From positions 5,084,001 to 5,148,000 of the forward strand of contig NC_089431.1 of assembly GCF_026210795.1 (NCBI RefSeq): DNA of 64,000 bases. The letters are read 5' to 3'. The notes under the pieces were generated by a model. The model saw nothing but the letters and a program-made list of their open reading frames with translations. It had not been told where the DNA came from and did not search any database. Each line of letters opens with the position of its first letter. Position 1 is the first letter of the stretch. Position numbers and translations under genes: made by a program. Shown one piece after another: positions 23,031-34,169 of this stretch. This DNA is from Rhizophagus irregularis. Its lineage: Eukaryota; Glomeromycota; Glomeromycetes; Glomerales; Glomeraceae.

Positions 23031-24876
23031 AGATATTAAAAAAATAAATTTAACGATGAAGCTATCTATCAGATTTTGTCCTCTTTTATATTATTTTTCT
23101 CATCATGTGATATGAGTCTAATGATATAAAAATAAAAATGTAACCATGACTGTAGCTATAATAGTTTTCGATTCAAGATTATTCACACCAATACATCAAT
23201 ATGTCAATTCAAGTCATACTACCTATACATTTAGTAGAATAACTAATAATGTATAATTACGGCTTGTAATATGTAATCAATATAATTTACTCTGACAAAA
23301 ACTGTGCCATTTAGATTCAGAACTTTAATTTGATGTCTAATTTTAAGTCATAATGATATGACTTTAACTTTTAATAGTATGACTAATATATATGTAGCTA
23401 TTACTTTATATTATGTTATTGTACAAAAGTATGAGTAAGGCCAATTATTCATAAAACTATAATTCCTCATGCATGATCCATAATTAAAAGTTTCTTTTGA
23501 CAATATATTATTCAGTTATTGTCATTTATCAGTCTGATCAATAATTTTAACTGTCAATGATATAATTTTAATAATATTCTATTTACTATCACTTATTTGA
23601 AAAATGAGTGATGATCATTCTCCCGATAAGCCTCAGACATTTCTAGTTTTTTTTAGTTTAGGATAAATCCTATGACATTCGAAACAAAAATAATTTTTTA
23701 TTTTATTTTTTTATTTTTAACAGTACGACAGAAACTAGTAGTAGATACAAATAGAACTAAGCTAAATTATTTCTAATAATGTAGAAAATCTCTATTAACC
23801 ATAACTGGGTATTCCTTTCTTTAATAGAAGCGATCTCATCCCTCATATAAATATTATAAGGGTTTAGTTTTCTTCTAGTTTTTCTTCTCGATCTTTTCGA
23901 TGATTTACCTTGACAATAAAATTTCTTTACTGATCTTTCTAAAAATACATGGAGTATTTTCTTTCTTTGGATACACTGAGTAGCAACACCACGCGTTTAA
24001 TTTTGGCATACAATGGCACACCAGTATTAGGAAGAATATAAAGGTTACCCGAGTTTCCAGCCCTAACTAAACTCATCTTAATCTGTGATATATGTGCACT
24101 TTCCACTTACTTCGTAATCCTTCATATACATATTCTTTTTTTCTATAATTGATCTGTAAATTGATATATTTTTTGAATTTATTATTTATTTTGGAATATG
24201 GGATTTTGGCCAAAATGTTGTTCTTTTTATATTTAATTTGATGATAATAAAGTAAGTAATGAATAATTTTTTTTAAGTATGAAACATTAATATTTTCCAA
24301 TAAGAGTATCAAATCAATTATATATTTAATTATAGAACTATATATTAAAGTACTAAATTTATCAATATTATTTTCAAGAAAAAATTTAAATTAATATATA
24401 AAATTTGTTTCAAATTTTAATAAGACGAATATTAATATTCTTATTTAATAAAATCTTACAATAATGTACTCGTTCCACATTTGTAATCCTTAAAAATAAA
24501 AAATAAAATATACAATATGGAAAGTATATACTGTATATACTACAGAAGTAAATCATGTACACCAAGGAGAAGAAAATTCATCATGTATTTTGGAAAGGTA
24601 TTTTGTAAAGGTCAGTAAAAAAATTTTATCGGAGAGATAAATATAGAAAACAACTTAACACCTAGAACTTCAAAAAAAGGAAACGTTATATAACGTTCCT
24701 TATAAAAGAAAAATAGAAGTTTCAGTAGTTACACTCTCGTTGTCCAATCAAAGGTTACCCAATCAAAGGAGGTCTATAAAAACAGTACAAGTTTTTCAAA
24801 AATATTTCAGTAATGATCTTGAAGCTAAAATTCTAATATACACAATTTATAAGCTTCAAGTTTTCCGAAAACCTAC
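23031..24876. other. intergenic, nothing recognised
   Basis: AT-rich spacer. The open frame at 24073-24312 (minus) is Lys/Ile/Tyr-rich low-complexity and is not called. Confidence 0.45.
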
Positions 24877-25191
24877 CATAATAATTTTGGAGCCAGAGCC
24901 CTATAGAAAAAAATAAAAAAAATTTCAAAGATTTTTCAAATATGGTTTGTTCGCGAGTGTTTGTGTTTCACTCCAGGAAACCACATAATGAATTCAATAG
25001 TACATTATGAAATGGGTTCCTTGATCGGTCAATAGTTCTTTTGGATCAGGTGATAGCAGATGACCGAAAACCTATCTGGGATTCCGGTCCAGAAAAGAAA
25101 AAACAATTAATAAAAAAAGCCGAATTTTTTTTTAAATATTCGAAAGTGAAAACTTACCTGCGATTCATGAAACAGTCTTGGAGTTGGAGTC
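24877..25191 (-). other. candidate micro-exon pair
   Basis: On the minus strand 25158-25191 (34 nt) lies between a TTTTCTTATAG acceptor and a GTAAGT donor, and 24877-24900 (24 nt) between a TTTTTCTATAG acceptor and a GTAGGT donor. The two segments are related at their 5' ends (GACTCCAACTCCAA and GGCTCTGGCTCCAA), as if one exon had duplicated. They are separated by a T-rich, intron-like stretch. No longer coding exon was found nearby. The LINE at 25221 inserted just upstream on this strand. Exon status rests on splice motifs only. Confidence 0.4.
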
Positions 25192-25254
25192 CTATAAGAA
25201 AAAAATTAGTAAAAAAGCTTTCTATTTTATTTATTTATTTATTTATTTATTTTA

Positions 25255-25410
25255 TGTGAAGTCGGATAGACATTTAATCAGGATATATACCCTCGAAAGG
25301 GAATTGATCCTACTTCTTGCTATCATCTATCTAAGACAGACCCCGAACTTCTTGGTAACCAGAAGACTCCTGTGCTACGACCAACATAGGAGCGTTACAA
25401 TATGATAAAA
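25255..25410 (-). other. LINE 3' UTR with tRNA-like arm
   Basis: Between the last LINE codons (25466) and the (AAAT)n tail, the minus strand has CTTCT and AGAAG arms around a GGTTACCA loop, followed by GTTCGGGG. This resembles a tRNA anticodon arm and B box. It may be a tRNA-derived 3' end, as shared by LINE/SINE pairs, or chance. It is not a functional tRNA gene: no acceptor stem is seen. Confidence 0.3.
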
Positions 25411-26056
25411 AAAATGAACAACAAAGACTATATACATGTGTATCTAATAAAGAAGTTGTGGCGAACTACACAATATAAATGGAATAATTAAGAAGACTTC
25501 TATAAGACAAATTATCTACATATTGTACACCATCTAGATGCGTAAAAAAAGCACCGCTATGTAAAAAATTAGAAGATGAAAATAAAATAAATAGAAAATC
25601 TTTATCTAATTTGAAATTTCTAAAATCATTAAAAGGATTAATATATCCACGCTCACGATCATTCGGTATAGGAGGATCAGTACGTCTGACAGCTGCTAGT
25701 GTTCTCAACTCGGTAAGAAAAGTCTCTCGGTATTTAATAAAATGTTTTTTTGTAAGGCCCCAGTCTGATCTAATAGTTTTCCAAATATTATTACGAACTT
25801 TCCATATATCTAATTTAATTTGGAGGCTGCAAGAATGCATATATGGCAACAAAAATTTCAAAATAATTTTCATGGATTTAAAATGCGATCAAAATATGCC
25901 TACTAAGTCATTGGATCTTTGATTAAAAGGGGAAAGTTACGATTTAAGACGTCCAATGTAGGTAGAGAGAGTGTGGAACACTGAATTTTCCATTTGAGGT
26001 CCTTGGTATGTTTAATGGATGTGGTATCGTTGCGTCCATTATAATGAAACCATTTA

Positions 26057-26578
26057 CAGTCGCCACTGGATATAACGAACCTGCCGTTCCAAGCGTTTTG
26101 GTTCAGTATATGGTGAATTCGATATATGATATTCATATTATATACCGAACTGTTCGGTATATGAATTTTATCCAATTAAATTATAGCAGCATATACTGTA
26201 ATATTTAAAGTTCAGATGATTACATGACTTACTATAACAGATAACACTATGTTTTATTTAAAATTTATGTGTTCATCGATTTTTTAAGTATTTACCAGCT
26301 ATTCAAATGAAAATTTTATCTGATACTAGCAGAAATAATTTTTCCGGTAGTCCATTCTTTTATATTACTAATTAAAGTCACATGATAGTTCGGTATACTA
26401 AATATGTAACTGATATACTTGGGCTGGCTAAAATAAGTTCGGATGCGGTATATAGTAATTTATTATGTGATTTCGTTATATCCAGTGCAATTAATTATAA
26501 AAAAATCGGTTCTGTGAAACTTGGTTCAATACAACAAGTTTTCGGTACAAACAGGTTCGTTATAACCAGTGGCGACTG
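26057..26578. mobile_element. pogo/Tigger-like MITE, 522 bp, TA target site
   Basis: Both ends read CAGTCGCCACTGG then (T/A)TATAACGAACCTG inward, and TA flanks each end (26055-26056 and 26579-26580). CAG...TATAACGAAC ends with a TA target fit the pogo/Tigger branch of Tc1/mariner. No transposase frame is inside. Taking out the element and one TA restores the LINE frame across the site (WSLSS to KWFHYNG), which confirms the boundaries. Confidence 0.85.
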
Positions 26579-26912
26579 TACTGGAGAGCGACCAGTCAAT
26601 TAAAGAATCCTTTGTACTTTTTTTAATAAATTTCAACGAAGGGTGGTTGAGGTGCAAATCTAGCCTTCGATAATTGAGAATGGTACTAATACATTTACAA
26701 ATGTCTTTATCTATAGGAATTTCATTGTTCCATTTGAGTGTAACAGCTTGGTTAGATAGGTGATCATATAAAATCCCAGTAGGTATAGGTTGTAAATGAC
26801 CTAATTTGGCTTGTACGTCTGCTGCATCATTAAATATGTTGCCAGAATGTGCTTTCACCTTAATTAATTTGACCGTTAAATTGAGTGTTTTAATGATATG
26901 ATGGATAGCGGA

Positions 26913-28171
26913 TAGGGTTGGTAAAATAACCGTTAGTTATGAATTTGGTTAATTAACCGGTTAATTAACGGTTAGTTAACGGTTAATTAACCCATAAATA
27001 ACCTGTATATATAATTTTAAGGAAGTTAAAATAAATTTATAATTTATTAAATATTATAAAATTTTAATATATTTTATTTATTCTTCATCATCTAAATTAA
27101 TAACATTTGCTTCAAATCCAAATATACTATCATTATCAGAACTATTATTATTATCATCTTCTTTATTTTCATTATCAGAACTATTATTACTATCTTCTTC
27201 ATTTTCATTAAAATTACTACCCATTTAGCTGTATGAGATTCTTCACCAGAATAAATAGCATCAAAGAATAATGGTTTTGGAGTACAAATAACAAAATTTT
27301 GAACTGATTCTCGATTAATATTAGACCAACCATCTGAAACCATTGTAAGAGATTTAGCTTGTAAAATTTGTTCATTACATTCAGCTTTAACTTCATCAAA
27401 AACATCATCAAGTAATTCATCAGCAAGTTTTCTTCGATTAGGTAATTTGAATGCTGGACGTAATTGTTGAAAAAACTGAATAACATAATTATTTTCAAGA
27501 AAAGAAAAAGGAACTCCAGCAGCAAATAATGCTTGAGCTAGTAAAATTTCAAGAGTATCTTGTTCTTCTTCACTCATACGATCAACAAAATTCTCAATTG
27601 TTGTATTTTTTAAATGCTTTTTTGATGTTTTTACTGTAGGAATAAAAGTAGAAGTAGTAGCATCAGAAGTTTCTAATAGTTCAGGAATTTGTTGTTTCTT
27701 TGTTTTTGCACTTTCTGGAGCTCTAGGACAACTATCATTAAGATGAACTTGCATTCTTTTAGCTGTACCTTGTTCAAAAACTTTAGAACAATAATTACAA
27801 CGTACAGAAGGATGTGTTTTTTTCTTAGACCTACTACTTTCTTCATTACTTTCTGCTTCAGTAATTATTGTCCAATGTTTCCAAACAGTTCCCTTTTTTT
27901 TTACCATGATAATGAACAATAAATTTGCAAAAAAAAAGTGTTTTTTTAAAAAAAATTTATCTTAAAAAAAAGATCATGCAATATGTAGATCATAGATTTA
28001 ATCAATATTTATATTAATTAATATTTAATTGTGTAACAAAATAATGGATTATCATTTAATCACATGATTTAAATTCTGCATTTTGATTGGCTAATTATAA
28101 ATAACGGTTAATTAACCATTTTAAATCAATCATAACTAACAAAATTAACGGTTAATTAACCCCCATCCCTA
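26913..28171 (-). mobile_element. internally deleted hAT transposon, 1259 bp
   Basis: An 8-bp target duplication (ATAGCGGA) lies at 26905-26912 and 28172-28179. Ends are TAGGGTTGG on the left and TAGGGATGG read inward from the right. Both subterminal regions hold many GGTTAATTAACC/ACGGTTAATTAA words, probably transposase binding sites. The single gene remnant is on the minus strand (27092-27907). It sits inside the LINE RNase H region and its removal restores that domain. Confidence 0.9.
27092..27907 (-). pseudogene. hAT transposase remnant: BED zinc finger plus N-terminal domain
   Basis: ATG at 27907 (MVKKKGTVWKHW). A BED-type zinc finger is visible at about residues 30-60 (SVRCNYCSKVFEQG, then HLNDSC), then a linker and the start of a DUF659-like transposase domain (LADELLDDVFDEVKAE, LTMVSDGWSNINRESVQNF). 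After GEESHTAKW (about 27225) the sequence jumps to an acidic Asn/Asp/Glu tail (EEDSNNSSDNENKEDDNNN, ending INLDDEE) in a different frame. The catalytic core and hAT dimerisation region are missing, as in a typical internal-deletion derivative. It cannot encode an active transposase. Confidence 0.85.
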
Positions 28172-28179
28172 ATAGCGGA

Positions 28180-29310
28180 CCATAAAATATTATTGTTGAT
28201 TTTATTGAAAAGTCTCGGTGAGATTGAATGTAAATTTCTCGTCTTGTAGAATGAATCTATGGCAGCTTGAGAGTCCGTATGAATATTAACAAAACAATTA
28301 CTAGGACATACTATTAACGCAGTTAAAATAGCCATTGTTTCCGCTTTGGTTGATGACGGAAAAAATCTAAGAGATCCATTGTAAGTGATGTTAGTACCAG
28401 TAAGGTTTGAGGTTGTCCATCCATAACCCATAGGGAAACCCTCATGTATATTAGTAGGATCATAAGAGCCATCGGTGTATATGTCAAGAATTGTAAACGA
28501 ATTAAGGTTAATGGAAATTACTTTCATATCCTCTGCGATTTTGATATCGTCGATTAGGCAGGTGATTAACTTATCATTGGTTGAAGAGCGTATGACTGAG
28601 TCAGAATTTAACGAAGGTGGTGCAATCAGTCTAAAATCAACTGTGGAGTTATGTCCCTGTTGTAATAAGAAATCATTAAAGGCTAATAGACGATAATGAG
28701 GATGACTATATTTTAATAGTTGAAAAGAATTAATCGTAATAGCAGGACGTGGGGAAAGTTCTTCTCGTTTCTTCTTGCTAAAAGCATCTATTAAAATTAA
28801 ATCTTGATGTTTGACTTGAATAATACATTTTGGTCTGAGATTACCAACATAATATGTGAAATGCTGAGCACATCCTTGGCATTTAGTAATAATGTTGGGC
28901 AATGAACGTGGTGTTGTAGAAGGAAGCGTAAACGTCAAATCTTTGTGGATCCAATGTTCTAAATATGATACTGGTAAACAATTAGGGAAATGGCTCGTAC
29001 TCATAAGTTTGCCGTATGTGATGTCAGATAAGTGTTGTGTCCAAGTAGCAACCCATTGTTGAGATTTTTTTGGATGGTGAAGAGTTATTGGATCTACCGG
29101 TGGGATAGCAGGGCGTGGAGCAGAAGGGTTTTGAATAATCGGTCTATCTAAATCAAAATATAGTCTCCCTTGATTGTTGATGGTGATATTATCTTTTAAA
29201 AATTGATACCAACGGGGGATTTTACCGCCTTTGTGAGTAAGATGCTTTTTTATATCCTTGTAATCCTCCAAGTAAGCGTGATCTTTTGTAATAATGTGGT
29301 CCAAGAACAT
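28180..29310 (-). pseudogene. LINE ORF2 C-terminal segment with RNase H
   Basis: An uninterrupted reading frame of about 375 codons. Its first two thirds have the Pro/His-rich spacer found between reverse transcriptase and RNase H, and a CQGCAQHF patch. The last third holds RNase H: DIYTDGSYDPTN, GYGWTTSN, FFPSSTKAETMAIL and VNIHTDSQAAIDSF. It is cut at NNNILWSAI by the hAT insertion and resumes at 26912 with the region that supplies the last catalytic residues (KAHSGN, NDAAD). It is a part of the LINE, not a host gene. Confidence 0.85.
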
Positions 29311-29797
29311 GATACCTTTGTTCTTAATACTATTTAAATGAGCAAATAAAAATTTTTTATCTATAATAAAATGTGAAAGCGGATAAGAACCTCCTTTTGT
29401 AGTAAATTTAAAATTAGACGAAAGAGAAAGATTATAAAATTTAAAAAAAGTTAAAAGTGATTCTATTCTAGAAAAACATCGTAAAGGTTTATCAAATAAA
29501 TCAAAAAAAAATTAATAGGAGAATTTGGTAACCAATATTTTTGCTGACATAATAAGAATAAAAATTTTAAAGTATTTGAGGTATGCGGGCAATTTGCTTG
29601 TGCGACCAATAAAGAAGATTGGACTTTTAGTTGATGATCGAAAAAATTTACTATATTCGGGTATATGTTGCTGTGTAATACAGAGTTATATGTACTTTTA
29701 GGGAGAGATAAAGAGTGTTTAAAAGTGGATCGCAAAGAGATGTTGATTTTGTTACATTGATTAATAGAAAGTATGAAGTGTTGTGGTAAAAAAGCTT

Positions 29798-30943
29798 CCT
29801 AAAAAGCATTAATGATAAAAGATATACACTTCAATAAGATCACGTGACTAAAAGTAGTGCGCCTTTGTCATCTTTCATGACCGTTAAAACTAAAATAATA
29901 GAAGTTTTTATCAACACATTTTGCCAATTAAAAACATAATTATATAGAATTTTTGAATTAATTAATTATTAAATATATGGTCAAAACTTGGATGGAATAA
30001 TTCGTTATGAAAATCCTGTTCTGAACTATAATAATAGTTGCCATCAGAATTAATTATGACATACAAAACTTATACTGTAATACCCGAATAATTCTTATTT
30101 TGATAGTTACGATTTTTATCCAGATAAATATCCGATTAAAAAATATCCGGTTTGACCCAGAATCCAGATTTACTGTTAATCACTCTTATTTATAATTTAT
30201 GTATCATAATTAAATTTTTACATATGATTACTATATGTAGATAAGTAAGTTACTTTGCAGAAACCCGTGATTTATTACCATCCATTAAATCACAAACGAT
30301 CTCGTGAAATTGCCGATAACATATCTTTACGAAGTTGTAAAATGCTATTAAATAGGTGGTGAATATGGTGAATAGGTGATTAATAACATCGAGAATTGGT
30401 AGTGAAAATTAATCTAAGATATTTCTTAGTATTAAATATTATTTAGTGATGAATCTGCCAATTTATTTTTTATATAAATTTGATAATTTTTAACATCGGG
30501 AAAAGCCTTATGTATCATGTGATACACGTGATATTATAAAATAACTATAGTGGTCTAAACTATAAAAATAAACTATTTTTATAAACATTTTTTCAACAAA
30601 TTTTCCCTTTTGCTCTTTACAGTTTACCTTTCATTTCCCCCATTTCTTTCCTTCATTTTTCTCTTCATTCCTTCTCCCCTTCATTGTTTTATATCTTTTT
30701 AAAAAAATTTTTTTTTCTGTTAAAAAAAACTCTGTTTTAAATTTGCTTAAAACAAATTTATTCTTCTTCACAATTTTTTTTAACCATCATATTTTTAATT
30801 TTTTTATAAATTTCATTTTTCTTCCCTCATCCTTTCCTTCTTCTCTCGTATTTTATTTAAAAGAGTTGAAGAAAACCTACAAAAAAAATCAAATTCTATA
30901 ACGATAATGAAACATTATAACATTTCAATTTTTTTTTTTTTAG
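29798..30943. other. intergenic; pyrimidine-rich leader before micro-exons
   Basis: 29798-30540 shows nothing firm. From 30560 there is a TATA-like ATAAACTATTTTTATAAAC, then a C/T-rich tract (about 30600-30700 and 30810-30850). This could be the promoter and leader of the unit starting at 30944. Confidence 0.4.
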
Positions 30944-31696
30944 GCAGCTCCCTCGGTCTCCTATGTGACATTTTGTAAGTTTTAGAAAAATTGTTTTTAA
31001 TTTATTTAATGAACGGTCACTAACAGTTCTTTTTTTTTAGGTAGTTCTTCGGGTCTCTTTGGACGCGTGGGATTTCATTTTTGGTAAGTTTTTTTTCTTG
31101 TTTTAGTTTATTTATTCTAACGAAACATATGTTAACGTTTTTTTTTTTAGACAGGATGGACACATGGGAAAGAAAATCGGGGTTATATGTTTTTTTCGAA
31201 TTTAATTCTTTTTGTTTTAGGTGACTTTTCTAGATGGGAGATGAGATTTTGATGGGAGGGTTTTTTTAAATGATTTTTTCGTGAAATGTTTACTAGCATT
31301 TCATTTTTTTCTTTTTAGATATCGATGAGGTACCTTTTCTAAGCTTAGGGATTTCATGAGAGTTGAATTAAACCAAATCAGTTTAAAGATGAGTACCAAG
31401 AAGCGAAAATCTTAGAACTTTACAATGGAATTATGAAAGATAAATGTGAGTTTCAAAATAATTTCAAAACTAAATTTAAAAAGATATTTTAATAACATTT
31501 TTGTTCATCTCTTTCATAAAACACCAGCCCCACCTTTGTTACCGGAACCCCGAAGGTGTGTTTCAGAATACTTTCAAAGACTTTCTTTTTAAAAACTTTT
31601 TTTGCGTAATAACCTTTATTTATTTATTTATTCTTATTTATTTATTTATTTTTTAGAGGAATGGCTCCCAATATATATAGAAATACAAGAATTCTA
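30944..31696 (+). other. chain of candidate micro-exons (transcription unit)
   Basis: Splice-flanked segments occur in series: 30944-30974 (31 nt), 31041-31083 (43), about 31151-31188, about 31221-31259, 31319-31445 (127), 31528-31555 (28) and 31657-31696 (40). Acceptors follow long T-runs (TTTTTTTTAG); donors are GTAAGT, GTGAGT, GTGTGT and GTAAGT, but the third and fourth would need GTTTTT. The first two are related to each other (GCAGCTCCCTCGG and GTAGTTCTTCGGG). The segments are far richer in GC than the introns. No family was recognised and the combined coding frame is not established, so it may be a non-coding RNA or a gene with very short exons. Confidence 0.45.
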
Positions 31697-33030
31697 GTAA
31701 GTTTCAAAAATTTTGAAAAAAATGTTATTAATAGGACATTTAACATTATAGGAAAATTAATATCTATGTTTAATGAACAATTAGTTTTATTTATAGATTA
31801 GAATAATTCGTATGATTAGATTTAGGATAGAGCAATTTAATATTTCTAAAATAAAGTTTATAATGCATCAACTTTAAAATAAATAAACTAGCAACTTTAA
31901 TATTTGTTTACTATAACTTAAACATGCATTTAATATAATTTAAATATACTTTACTATATGTTTTCGATTTCAATACTATTTTTGCACGAGCCGGTTAAAT
32001 CGGGTGACGATTTCCTTAATATACATCAACTTTATACATACGACTTATAATCAAGATTTGGTCACGATATGGTATTAATTCTTTACGATAAGTTCTATGA
32101 TAAAGTTTTGATATAGCTACAACTTACGATATGGGTTTGATTTTAAAGTTTTTGCAAAGTATACTATTAACTAAAAAATTATCGTGTTAAATTATTTTAG
32201 TAATTACATATGTATTTATTTTTCATTGGCAAAAAAAATGAAAAACTCATTTTATGTACTTATTTATTATAAACTATTAAGGTACTACGTTTTACTAAAT
32301 AGTTATATTAAATTTGCTACAATATGTACTATGCTTGTAAAAGTTGTGACGTAGTCGCAACTTTGTGTCAATTTCCTTTTTTGGAATCATAACATCACGT
32401 GATATAATGCGAAAAAATCGACCCGGCATTACTGAAATTAAGCAAGTTGCCGTAATTATTACTTATGGCGTCTATCCAAATTTTTTTTCATTGGACAGGT
32501 TTTAGACAGATCACATGACAAAAAATTTAATAAATTATATATAATAACTTTAATGGCCAGAATTATGACTAATTTTGGCTAATATTTTGATTTTAGTTCA
32601 ATTATTAAATTATCTCAAAAAATCTTTAAATATTAGTATTTTTAATATTATTTGATTCTACATTAATTTTTTATCATTTAATATATTAAATATTTACTTT
32701 TTTAACTCCAACATTATATTTATATTTTATTTTTAGTTTAATATTAGAACTTTTGAACAATTTTAAATTGTCCAAAACTATGTCCAAAACTGGTTTTGGA
32801 CAGTCCAAAATAGTCCAATTAAAAAAAGCAATTGGACAAGTCCAAAAACCCAATACTGGGCCCGTCCGCCCGCCTATAACCGTATAACGGATCAAATTTC
32901 TAACCAGTTATAGTCAAAATGATTCGATATATCGTATCACGAGATCATGAACCAAGTAACGTGATAATATTTGGCCAGAATTATAATAATCTTAATTCTG
33001 GCCAAAGTAATTAAAATTTTATATTCACTT
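31697..33030. other. intergenic with a small palindrome
   Basis: No gene is seen. 32970-32983 and 32993-33006 are perfect 14-bp inverted arms (TTTGGCCAGAATTA), a word also found inside the hAT MITE at 41220. A run of TGTCCAAAAC/GGACAGTCC words lies at 32765-32850. Confidence 0.5.
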
Positions 33031-33546
33031 CTATGACTTAAAACTGTGTATATTAATTTTATTAGTGTGAGAAAATTTTTAAAATTTTTCGCTATACCGA
33101 ATATCCCAATAAACCGGATAAACCGAGATCCGGTTTATCGAATTTCACTAGTATTTATTTATTTGTTTGTTTATTTATTAAACATTATTACAAATACAAA
33201 AGCGGAATAATTTGTACTTGTATCACAAATACCTATGGCGCATTATTTTATAATAAAAGTTATTTATACTGAATCAATTTAATAAACATTTTTCATGACC
33301 TCTATGACTTAAAACTAAGTGTATATTAATTTTATTATTGTGAGAAAATTTTTAAAATTTTTTCGCTATACCGAATATCCCGACAAACCGGATAAACCGA
33401 TAGATCCGGTTTATCGAATTTCACTAGTATTTATTTATTTATTTGTTTATTTATTAAACATTATTACAAAATACAAATACAAAAGCGTAATAATTTGTAC
33501 TTGTATCACAAATAATGTACCTATGGCGCATTATTTTATAATAAAA
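33031..33546. repeat. direct duplication of about 230-245 bp
   Basis: 33031-33261 and 33302-33546 share their whole order: CTATGACTTAAAACT, CGCTATACCGAATATCCC, AAACCGGATAAACCG, TATCGAATTTCACTAG, a (TTTA)n run, and CCTATGGCGCATTATTTTAT. They differ mainly by small indels. The frame at 33319-33666 runs over copy 2 and is not considered a gene. Confidence 0.85.
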
Positions 33547-34169
33547 ATTCTAATGTATCAATATATTTATTTTATAAAATTATTTGAAAAATTTTCTGGT
33601 GAAATATTTGATAATCATTTAAATTATACGTTTCGCAACATCCATAATTTATTTTACTACAAGTAAAATAGAATAGAGAAATAGATAAACAGTAAAAGAG
33701 AAGTCTAATTATTTAAAGGGAAACGTCTTTGAATATTTTGTACACTTATTCATAAATATCATGTGTAACAATTCAAAATTTATAAAAATCTTGTGCCAAA
33801 CTTAAAATTCGATATAATACACTATTCAAGAAATTTGTCTTCAACAAATTATACGTAATTTTATTATGCACATTGCGCAATAAGCAATCTGTTTACAACA
33901 TATGACTTAAAATGACGTAACTAAATTAGTAATATGGCGTAATTAATTAAGAGTTCGGATTTGGCTAGACAATTGATATTTTATTATTATTTAGCTGAAA
34001 ATTGATAGTTTAATTTTGTATCACGTGAACGCAGCTGCATATTACATCATAATCACGTAATTACACGATCGTTTACGACGTTACGTGTAAACTCCTACCG
34101 AAAAAATATATATATTAAAAGGGCTTTTTTTTTCCTTTAAATTCTTCATGTTTTCCTTTTATTTAAATA
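33547..34169. other. intergenic and promoter of the BTB gene at 34170
   Basis: Nothing coding is recognised. A TATA-like ATATATATATTAAAAG at about 34104-34120 is followed by a T/C-rich leader up to the ATG at 34170. Confidence 0.45.

Larger units (their letters stand above)
25221..29785 (-). mobile_element. 5'-truncated LINE with RNase H, carrying two DNA transposons
   Basis: A 12-bp direct repeat (GTAAAAAAGCTT) lies at 25209-25220 and 29786-29797. The 3' end (left) has a simple (AAAT)n tail at about 25224-25256. The coding strand is minus. From 29785 down come a segment with LHSNIYPNIVNFFDHQLK (29463-29735), a long open segment at 28156-29310, then 26526-26912, then 25903-26056, then 25466-25873 (TIRSDWGLTKKHFIKYRET). 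The RNase H motifs are DIYTDGSY, STKAETMAIL, HTDSQAAIDS and KVKAHSGNIFNDAAD, the complete D-E-D-H/D set across the insertion. The reverse transcriptase is absent (5' truncation). An hAT element (26913-28171) and a pogo-like MITE (26057-26578) interrupt it; the element alone is about 2.8 kb. The body has a few frameshifts and stops, for example in the A-run near 29510. Confidence 0.85.

Noticed and set aside
25300-25400. tRNA gene
   Set aside because: Only an anticodon-like arm and a B-box-like word are present. It lies in the LINE 3' UTR and lacks an acceptor stem.
25466-25873. Separate host gene on the minus strand
   Set aside because: It is the C-terminal end of the LINE coding region, bounded by the LINE's own target repeats.
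26008-26603. Plus-strand open frames around 26.0-26.6 kb
   Set aside because: They are translations of the MITE's inverted repeats (VATGYNEP appears from both ends).
33319-33666. 115-codon plus-strand frame
   Set aside because: Runs across one copy of a non-coding direct duplication.
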